Shown here: positions 7,584-12,547 of the stretch, piece by piece
Layout: each line of letters opens with the position of its first letter
Numbering within the stretch: position 1 is the first letter of the stretch
DNA from: Pseudomonadota bacterium
GTDB taxonomy: Bacteria > Pseudomonadota > Gammaproteobacteria > UBA1113
DNA length: 12,547 nt
Direction of reading: 5' to 3'
Assembly: GCA_021782065.1 (NCBI GenBank)
Contig: JAJXVQ010000025.1
Span: 1 to 12,547 of the forward strand
Program-made: the position numbers and the translations under genes
Notes under the pieces: model-generated
Told to the model about the DNA's origin: nothing
What the model saw: the letters and a program-made list of their open reading frames with translations, nothing else
The model's database searches: none

Positions 7584-9394
7584 TAGATATTTCCTCCCAT
7601 GATAAATTGAACAGAGAATCCATTACTGGAATTATTTCCAATTGGCTTTGCCACCGTTAATTCAATAGGGCCTACCGGAGAGGCGTACATGACACCCACG
7701 CCTACGCTTCGTTGAATCATTTGCGATAAACCGACATTGGGTTGCTGCACGCCATTGACATTGTATTGTGGATTGCCAAAGTTGTTGACCACGTTACCGG
7801 CATCGATGAAAGTAGTGCCCCACCATTGTTTATAAACATGTTGTTGGTATTCAGCGCTGCCTATGTATAAATAACGACCTGGACCAATTTGCTCGTAATC
7901 GTAACCGCGTATACTGTCACTACCACCGGCGAAATATTGTAGCGATAGCGGAATGGTGGCCGGATCGGCAACGGCTGTATAACCTAGATCAGAACGTAAG
8001 ATGATACGGCTAAACTCAAAAGGGCTTAAAATCAATTTAGGCGAAAACTCAGCTTGCACGAAATTAGTATCTGAATAGGTGGCTGTACTGGCGCCACGTA
8101 CAGTAAGATTCATACTATAACCGTTCCTGGGAAAAACCACATCATCATAACTGTTTTTATACAAAGTAACACTCGGTAAAAGCATAGAAGTGCTGCGATA
8201 AGGATCATCCAATAAAGTATAGTGGTCGTGTTGCAGGTTCAAACTGGTACTGGTAGTCCAGCTGCCCCATAATTGTTGTCTGCCTAGTGTAAATTTTTCT
8301 GTTTCACCTTGATTGTTATTAGGAGATTGTTGTTGATAGCTGGCGCCTATATAGTATTGTTCATTGACCGGATCTTTGCCTGGAATAATATAGCGTAAAT
8401 CGACCGTGCTTTGCACGGTCGATAATTGCATGAAGGCTTTAAAATATTGTCCGGTATCGGTTAAATGGCGTTCATCCCATGTCGCCGTCAATCGTGGACC
8501 AGTGTCCGTACCATAACCCACACCCACGTTGTAGGATTGGGCTTTACTAGGAGTTAAATCGACCGAAATAGGGATCTCAGTGCTGTCTGTGGTTTGCTGG
8601 GGGTCTACATTGATAGTACTAAAATAAGGGGTTCCTGCTAAACTTTCTTGCAACTTCAAGACTGCTACAGGCGAATAAGTATCGCCTTCTTGGAAGCGTG
8701 GAAAGCGCTCTAAGAAGGCATTATCATAATAGCTTTGGTTAAATTTTACCGCACCAAAATAATATTGGGGTCCAGTGTCAAGGACTAAATGGATGTCGGC
8801 TAGATGAGTTGCTTTATTGACAGTAATCTCATGTTCGGTAAATTCGGGTGACATATAACCTGCCGTATTAGCAAGGGCTGCAAATTTCTTTTTACTTTGC
8901 TCGTATAAGTCCGTATTTAAAGGCATACCTTTTTTTAAGGGAAAATCAGTTATGGCTTGTTGCAGTGTTTTATCTTGTGCTCCAGCACCTATAATGGCTA
9001 TGTGCACCCTGTTCACATAGGTTTGTGGCCCGGGGTGTAACGTGATAGCCACAGTCCATTCATCCTTTTTGGGTTGTCGTTTTTTCACATAAATAGTGGG
9101 TGTAAAATAACCATAAGGCGCTAGGGCTTTTTTTGTAGTATCGCTCATTTGGTCGAATATGGCGGCAATTTCCTGAGCGCTAGCTTTTTCTGGCAAACGT
9201 CTGGGTAAACTTTCTAGGCTTTTTTGCACATTTTCTAGAGCAGGTTCTTCTACGCCTGAAACGTTAAAAACAAATGTGGTGGTTGCTTGTACAATATGAG
9301 ACAGTGGTAGCAACAGGCTTAATAGCAGATATCTATACCTATACGGACGGTACTTTTTGCGACGATGGCTGCGTTCTGCGGTTAAATTCAACAC
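7583..9394 (-). CDS. tamA: Translocation and assembly module outer-membrane protein TamA (Omp85 family)
   Basis: TamA is the outer-membrane Omp85 partner of TamB. Numbering from the longest possible start (TTG 9427), it has a signal peptide with an unusually basic n-region (RSHRRKKYRPYRYR), a hydrophobic core YLLLSLLLPLS and a likely cleavage after VQA (48). Three POTRA domains follow at about 50-132, 136-220 and 222-294, then a 16-strand barrel from about 297 to the end. The Omp85 loop-6 motif appears as GGSDSIRGYDYE (501-512). The open frame extends to TTG 9427, but that codon coincides with the predicted transcription start. I therefore place translation at GTG 9394, with GGA 5 nt upstream; TTG 9391 is equally possible. 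Length fits the E. coli protein (577 residues) well. Start position is uncertain; identity is not. Confidence 0.93.
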   Translation of the reverse strand: MLNLTAERSHRRKKYRPYRYRYLLLSLLLPLSHIVQATTTFVFNVSGVEEPALENVQKSLESLPRRLPEKASAQEIAAIFDQMSDTTKKALAPYGYFTPTIYVKKRQPKKDEWTVAITLHPGPQTYVNRVHIAIIGAGAQDKTLQQAITDFPLKKGMPLNTDLYEQSKKKFAALANTAGYMSPEFTEHEITVNKATHLADIHLVLDTGPQYYFGAVKFNQSYYDNAFLERFPRFQEGDTYSPVAVLKLQESLAGTPYFSTINVDPQQTTDSTEIPISVDLTPSKAQSYNVGVGYGTDTGPRLTATWDERHLTDTGQYFKAFMQLSTVQSTVDLRYIIPGKDPVNEQYYIGASYQQQSPNNNQGETEKFTLGRQQLWGSWTTSTSLNLQHDHYTLLDDPYRSTSMLLPSVTLYKNSYDDVVFPRNGYSMNLTVRGASTATYSDTNFVQAEFSPKLILSPFEFSRIILRSDLGYTAVADPATIPLSLQYFAGGSDSIRGYDYEQIGPGRYLYIGSAEYQQHVYKQWWGTTFIDAGNVVNNFGNPQYNVNGVQQPNVGLSQMIQRSVGVGVMYASPVGPIELTVAKPIGNNSSNGFSVQFIMGGNI

Positions 9395-9433
9395 TGTTAT
9401 CCAAAAAGTTCCTGAGTATAGATACAAGGCAGC

Positions 9434-9461
9434 ATTATACCAATATAAGGAGGGACGTGAA
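9434..9461 (-). promoter_or_regulatory. Predicted sigma-70 promoter of tamA-tamB (extended -10)
   Basis: On the minus strand TATAAT (9439-9434) is preceded by TG plus one base, the extended -10 motif. TTCACG (9461-9456) is a 4/6 match to the -35 box with a 16-bp spacer. Transcription would start near 9427. The -35 box begins at the very edge of dispersed repeat copy 2. Confidence 0.6.
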
Positions 9462-9579
9462 TATACTCTTCGTATTTGATTCTTAGGCTTTGTTGCCTTC
9501 GCCTATCCCTCACTAGTATATGACAGAGTACGTTACTCCTGATGCGCTAGAGCTAGTCCCCTCGCCTAAAAATAAACTG
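9461..9579 (-). repeat. Dispersed repeat, copy 2 (about 119 bp, inverted relative to copy 1)
   Basis: The reverse complement of this stretch aligns with 3554-3671 at about 85% identity. The 23-bp identical core lies at 9511-9533, and the TTAGGC/GCCTAA termini are at 9483-9488 and 9564-9569. It lies between the tamA promoter and the promoter at 9594. Read in the same orientation as copy 1, its right end points toward tamA, just as copy 1 points toward hpt. Confidence 0.8.
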
Positions 9580-9593
9580 CTGTGAGTATAACA

Positions 9594-9622
9594 TTGACAG
9601 GGTTAAATATTTAATGTATTAT
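9594..9622 (+). promoter_or_regulatory. Near-consensus sigma-70 promoter of the RibA-like gene
   Basis: TTGACA (9594-9599) is a perfect -35 box, followed after 17 bp by TATTAT (9617-9622), a 5/6 match to the -10 box. The expected transcription start near 9629 gives a leader of about 55 nt before the ATG at 9684. This is among the strongest promoter matches in the window. Confidence 0.75.
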
Positions 9623-9633
9623 ATACTTAATAA

Positions 9634-9679
9634 ATTATCCCCTGTAGTTTAATCAATAATTTAACGATCAGGAGATAAT
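9634..9679 (+). promoter_or_regulatory. Leader stem-loop that can bury the ribosome binding site
   Basis: ATTATCCCCTG (9634-9644) and CAGGAGATAAT (9669-9679) pair over 10 of 11 positions, with one C-A mismatch and a 24-nt loop. The right arm contains the whole Shine-Dalgarno sequence AGGAGA (9670-9675), which lies 8 nt before the ATG at 9684. Closed, the stem would hide it; opened, the site would be strong. This is the arrangement of translation-controlling leaders such as thermosensors or protein-bound operators. It is far too small and lacks the architecture for an FMN riboswitch. Confidence 0.6.
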
Positions 9680-9683
9680 CATT

Positions 9684-10157
9684 ATGGTCTATGTTAAACG
9701 AAAAACCAGGCAAACATTGAATTTGTCTATGCCTAAAATTAAAACAAAAGTGCGTATTCCTTTAGCCAATGGCGAATGTCAATTTTATAGTTTTGAAGGA
9801 TTATATTCGTATAAAGAACATATCGCACTTTCTTTTAGACACGCCTTTCTTGAAGAAAAGCCCATAGTGGCCATGCACCATGGCTGTTTCAAGAGTGGTG
9901 CCCTCGAATTAGAATCCTGCATTTGTGGTGATAAGCTATGGGAATCCATACAATATTTAAGCGATAATGGCGGAATTCTATTATATTTAGGGCGAGATGG
10001 TTGCTGCGATATGAAGTATCCGGATGTACGCAACTATAAGCCCGCGGCCCAAATGTTAATTCTAATGGGTGTGAAAACGATAGGATTATTATCCAGCGAT
10101 GCTGAACAAGTGTGTCAATTGCAGGAGCAAGGAATAAGGGTGGTAGAGATTTCTTAA
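9684..10157 (+). CDS. GTP cyclohydrolase II (RibA)-like protein lacking part of the active-site region
   Basis: True RibA opens GTP at the start of riboflavin synthesis. This 157-residue product matches that fold: an N-terminal strand region VRIPLANGECQF and KEHIALSF, then Cys68-x10-Cys79-x-Cys81, equivalent to the zinc ligands Cys54, Cys65 and Cys67 of E. coli RibA, then GGILLYLGRDG. At that point E. coli continues with GRNIGLLNK and the catalytic Tyr105 segment; here about 25 residues are absent and the chain resumes at YPDVRNY. In that segment Asp114 and Arg116 match the catalytic Asp126 and Arg128. The arginine just before the first zinc cysteine motif is also changed, and the C-terminus stops right after VVEIS, about 25 residues early. 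There is no frameshift, the promoter is strong and the Shine-Dalgarno site is excellent, so I infer a functioning divergent paralogue, not decay. Canonical activity is unlikely. Confidence 0.78.
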   Translation: MVYVKRKTRQTLNLSMPKIKTKVRIPLANGECQFYSFEGLYSYKEHIALSFRHAFLEEKPIVAMHHGCFKSGALELESCICGDKLWESIQYLSDNGGILLYLGRDGCCDMKYPDVRNYKPAAQMLILMGVKTIGLLSSDAEQVCQLQEQGIRVVEIS

Positions 10158-10214
10158 CGGTATATCGGTGTGATAGGGTATGTATATGAAGTTGTATCAT
10201 TAAAGAGGAAAAGT

Positions 10215-10803
10215 ATGTTTATATCCATTATCATCGGCAGTTCACGCCCAAAGTCACAGTCGGCCAAAGTAGGGCAATATGTCAGTAGTTTAGTGACGTC
10301 TAAACATTCTTTGCACAGTGTTAAAGATTTGTTACCTAAACTATGGGACAATGATGCATTTGAGAATATAAAAGAGCAATCTGTATCTAAAAATGAAATT
10401 GTTTCCAAAGAACTAAATCAAGCCGATGCTTTTATTTTTGTGATTCCAGAATGGAATGGTCCCGCCCGCTATGAGAAATTTATTTCTAATCTGTGATAGA
10501 GAATTAGCGCATAAGCCTGCATTGCTCATTACCGTATCGGCTGGCACGGGAGGGGCTTATCCTATTGCCGAATTACGCATGAGTAGTTATAAAAATAGCC
10601 GGGTTTGTTATATTCCCGATCATGTCATTGTGCGAGGAGCAGAACAAATGCTCAATACACCCGAGAGCGTGAATGCAAATGACGCACTCATTCGCGATCG
10701 CTTGGCCTATTCGGTTAAAGTGTTAGAGGAATATGCCAAAGCATTTCAAAATATACGCAAGAGTGGGGTTATAGATTTTGAAACTTATCCTAACGGTATG
10801 TAG
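10215..10803 (+). pseudogene. NADPH-dependent FMN reductase family protein, frameshifted
   Basis: Two overlapping frames together encode one flavodoxin-like FMN reductase. The first runs from ATG 10215 (AGAGGA at 10204-10209) to TGA 10494-10496 and has the FMN phosphate loop IIIGSSRPKSQS (residues 5-16) and ADAFIFVIPEWNG. The second, read from about 10456 to TAG 10801-10803, continues with MVPPAMRNLF, ELAHKPALLITVS and GTGGAYPIAELR, then the C-terminal helices. The family normally reads PEWNG-MVPPA without interruption. The DNA has GAATG twice at 10449-10458; a third copy would restore exactly that reading and give a normal 197-residue protein. The in-frame product ends 11 codons past the shift without the second half of the flavin site. 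It follows the RibA-like gene by 57 bp and probably shares its transcript. Confidence 0.82.
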
Positions 10804-10860
10804 GATCGTGGATATTGAATTATAGGGTGGCGTAAAAGGAAACACCTCTTTATCATAAGT

Positions 10861-12180
10861 TTATTTATAATGAAAACCGCCTAGAAGCTGCAACGTTATA
10901 TTTTTTAAATCGGTCAAGGTTTGCAATGAGATATTTAATGGCGGTAGCCAGTAGAGGGTGCTGCCTATGGGCCGTATTAAAGCGCCCATCTCAACTGCTT
11001 TTTGCGCTAAACGTTGATTGTATTGTTCATTATGGCCAAAGATAAAATCAGCAGCGACTATAGCGCCGATAGCGCGTACGTTGCACAATACATTGGTTTT
11101 GTCAGCGATTTCTTTCATATGCGCATAAAGAATAGCTTGTAATTCGTGCGCTCTGGCACAGATATTTTCGTTTTCTATCACAGTGAGCGTTGCTAAGGCT
11201 AAACTGGCGCCTAGCGCATTGCCTGAATAGGTGTGTGAATGCAGAAATGCTTTAGAGCGATCAGTGACGTCATAAAATAATTGATAGATAGTATCGCTGG
11301 TTAAGACTACGCTAAAAGGTAGCCAGCCTGAAGTTAGGCCTTTAGATAAACAAACAAAATCGGCCTCTATATTAGCATGTTCGCAGGCCAGCATTTTGCC
11401 AGTACGGCCTATGCCCGTCATAATTTCATCCGCAATGATGTGAATGCCGTGGTGTTTTGCCCAGGAAGCTAAGCGCGCTAAAAAATCAGCACTGTAAATT
11501 TTCATACCTGCCGCACCTTGTATGATGGGTTCTAAAATGATAGCGGTAGTGTTGTCTGTATAGGGTTCTAATATTTTTTCTGTTTTTAACCAATGCTGAC
11601 TTGCATCCTTCCAGAGTGGATCATCTAGGTTCTCCACGTAAGCAGGTTCTATAAAAGTGGGGGTAAATAGCATATTAGTATACGGTTCTTTATACAAAGC
11701 CAAATCACTCACACTCAATGCGCCTATGGTTTCGCCGTGATACCCATTTTTTAGCGCAATAAATCGGTGGCGATGTTTTTGATTTTGTAGTATTCGTGCA
11801 TGCACACTCATTTTTAACGCGATTTCTACTGCCGACGCGCCATCGCCCGCATAAAAAACCTTATTTAAATGAGTCGAGAGCGTCGTTAATTTTTGTGCCA
11901 ATTGCACGATGGTTTCATGTGTGGTGTGTGCAAAGAGCACATGCTCGAATTGTTCTATTTGCCTTAATAAGGCTACTTTCAGTTGTGGATGATGGTGTCC
12001 CAAGGATTTACACCACCAACTGGAGATGGCATCAATAATTTTTTTACCGTTGGCAAGTTTTATATAACTGCCATAAGCACTTTTTATGATCAATGGCTTG
12101 AATATTTCATAATCTTTCATCTGTGCGCACGGGTGCCAGTTTAAATTCTGGTCAAGTTTTTGCAATTCATCGCTATTCAT
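10861..12180 (-). CDS. bioA: Adenosylmethionine-8-amino-7-oxononanoate aminotransferase BioA
   Basis: BioA is a PLP enzyme that converts 8-amino-7-oxononanoate (KAPA) to 7,8-diaminononanoate (DAPA) in biotin synthesis, using S-adenosylmethionine as amino donor. The 439-residue product has the expected motifs: SSWWC (53-57), GDGASAVEIALKMS (112-125) for the PLP phosphate, NGYHGET (145-151), ADEIMTGIGRTG (250-261) with Asp251 against the pyridine nitrogen, LSKG (278-281) with Lys280 as the Schiff-base lysine, HSHTYSGN (314-321) and RPIG (403-406). The paired tryptophans and Tyr147 are typical of BioA and argue against other class III aminotransferases. ATG 12180 follows AAGG with 7 nt between on the minus strand. 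Transcription is divergent from bioB, with a BirA-type operator beginning at the base next to the start codon. It converges on the FMN reductase gene with a 57-bp gap. Confidence 0.95.
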   Translation of the reverse strand: MNSDELQKLDQNLNWHPCAQMKDYEIFKPLIIKSAYGSYIKLANGKKIIDAISSWWCKSLGHHHPQLKVALLRQIEQFEHVLFAHTTHETIVQLAQKLTTLSTHLNKVFYAGDGASAVEIALKMSVHARILQNQKHRHRFIALKNGYHGETIGALSVSDLALYKEPYTNMLFTPTFIEPAYVENLDDPLWKDASQHWLKTEKILEPYTDNTTAIILEPIIQGAAGMKIYSADFLARLASWAKHHGIHIIADEIMTGIGRTGKMLACEHANIEADFVCLSKGLTSGWLPFSVVLTSDTIYQLFYDVTDRSKAFLHSHTYSGNALGASLALATLTVIENENICARAHELQAILYAHMKEIADKTNVLCNVRAIGAIVAADFIFGHNEQYNQRLAQKAVEMGALIRPIGSTLYWLPPLNISLQTLTDLKNITLQLLGGFHYK

Positions 12181-12212
12181 TAGTAAACCTTAAATATAAT
12201 ATTAGTTGACTA
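12181..12212. promoter_or_regulatory. BirA-type biotin operator between bioA and bioB
   Basis: TAGTAAACC (12181-12189), 14 bp, then AGTTGACTA (12204-12212) form an imperfect inverted repeat matching at 7 of 9 positions. It resembles the proteobacterial BirA site, which I recall as TTGTAAACC-N14/15-GGTTTACAA. The position between divergent bio genes and the overlap with the bioB -35 and the bioA -10 fit repression by biotinyl-AMP-loaded BirA. The birA gene itself is not in the window. Confidence 0.78.
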
Positions 12213-12227
12213 GCGGGATCTTATCAG
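12199..12227 (-). promoter_or_regulatory. Predicted bioA promoter
   Basis: On the minus strand CTGATA (12227-12222) and TAATAT (12204-12199) are separated by 17 bp, each a 4/6 match to the sigma-70 boxes. The -10 lies inside the BirA operator. Transcription would start near 12192, leaving a leader of about 12 nt that just includes the AAGG Shine-Dalgarno sequence. Confidence 0.45.
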
Positions 12228-12234
12228 CTATTAT
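12206..12234 (+). promoter_or_regulatory. Predicted bioB promoter
   Basis: TTGACT (12206-12211) and TATTAT (12229-12234) are each 5/6 matches, separated by 17 bp. The -35 box is embedded in the right half of the BirA operator, so bound BirA would block it. Confidence 0.68.
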
Positions 12235-12265
12235 CCACGGCGACAATCTTTAATAGGAAATCATA

Positions 12266-12547
12266 ATGACCGAATTACTGTGGAATGAACAAAAATGTCT
12301 CGCTTTAATGGATCAACCTTTTTTTGAATTGATTCAGCTAGCCTATGCAGTACATAAGCTGCATTTTAAGATAGGGGATATGGAATTTTGCACTTTAGCC
12401 AATATCAAAACGGGCGCTTGCCCAGAAGATTGTGCCTATTGTCCGCAAAGTGCGCATTATAATACCGGTTTAAAAAAGAAAAAATTAATGGATATCACTG
12501 GCGTTGTTGCTGCCGCAAGCAATGCTAAACGAAATGGCGCCAAGATC
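12266..12547 (+). CDS. bioB: Biotin synthase BioB, N-terminal part (3' end outside window)
   Basis: BioB is a radical SAM iron-sulfur enzyme that inserts sulfur into dethiobiotin, the last step of biotin synthesis. Ninety-four codons are present and the frame is open to the window edge. The radical SAM cluster motif Cys52-x3-Cys56-x2-Cys59 occurs in the BioB-specific context TGACPEDCAYCPQSAHYNTG, followed by LKKKKLM and the start of the next helix. ATG 12266 has AGGAAA at 12255-12260, 5 nt upstream. In E. coli bioB is followed by bioF, bioC and bioD; what follows here is not visible. Confidence 0.95.
   Translation, partial: MTELLWNEQKCLALMDQPFFELIQLAYAVHKLHFKIGDMEFCTLANIKTGACPEDCAYCPQSAHYNTGLKKKKLMDITGVVAAASNAKRNGAKI

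Noticed and set aside
9600..9683. FMN riboswitch before the RibA-like gene
   Set aside because: The leader is only about 55 nt and lacks the multi-helix RFN architecture; only the single hairpin is visible.
9785..10408. Minus-strand frames over the RibA-like and FMN reductase genes
   Set aside because: They are antisense to frames with strong family signatures and have no promoter or ribosome site.
10804..10860. Bidirectional terminator between the FMN reductase gene and bioA
   Set aside because: Only a weak GGTG/CACC pairing with a long loop is present, and the following bases are not a T-run.

Overview
The window (about 12.5 kb) looks like chromosome from a gammaproteobacterium of moderate-to-low GC. 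The basis is the gene set: a complete translocation and assembly pair (tamA-tamB), a DUF1820 gene overlapping nagZ, a Pseudomonas-type hypoxanthine-guanine phosphoribosyltransferase, and a divergent bioA/bioB pair with a BirA-type operator. A Legionellales/Coxiella-like placement is a guess I cannot prove from the sequence. No rRNA, tRNA, CRISPR array, transposase or phage gene is visible.

Region 1 (1-1249) is the 3' part of a gene that begins before the window. It encodes about 260 residues with proline at nearly every second position, then a 14-residue tandem repeat block, then a charged unique tail of about 60 residues. Only the last 155 or so codons have a start codon in frame, but the frame is open back to base 2. 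Region 2 (1250-1657) holds no convincing gene; it ends in a strong inverted repeat. Region 3 (1658-4253, + strand) carries an L,D-transpeptidase-fold gene without a signal peptide, a DUF1820 gene, nagZ (start overlaps the DUF1820 stop) and hpt. Region 4 (4254-9394, - strand) is the tamA-tamB operon, which meets hpt tail to tail with no base between the two stop codons.

Region 5 (about 9430-10803) is the most unusual part. A copy of a dispersed repeat of about 119 bp lies between two divergent promoters; its partner, about 85% identical and inverted, fills the gap between nagZ and hpt. To its right a near-consensus sigma-70 promoter drives a leader of about 55 nt that can fold so as to bury the ribosome binding site of a small, altered GTP cyclohydrolase II-like gene. 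That protein keeps the zinc cysteines but lacks about 25 residues of the active-site region. The following gene, an NADPH-dependent FMN reductase family member, is broken by a frameshift that the loss of one GAATG unit from a short tandem run would explain exactly.

Region 6 (10861-12547) is biotin synthesis: bioA on the minus strand and the first 94 codons of bioB on the plus strand, separated by 85 bp holding a BirA-type operator that overlaps promoter elements for both genes.

Functionally, the left and centre are mostly cell envelope (surface-type repeat protein, L,D-transpeptidase fold, muropeptide recycling by NagZ, outer-membrane assembly by TamA/TamB). The right has a possible flavin-related pair and biotin synthesis.
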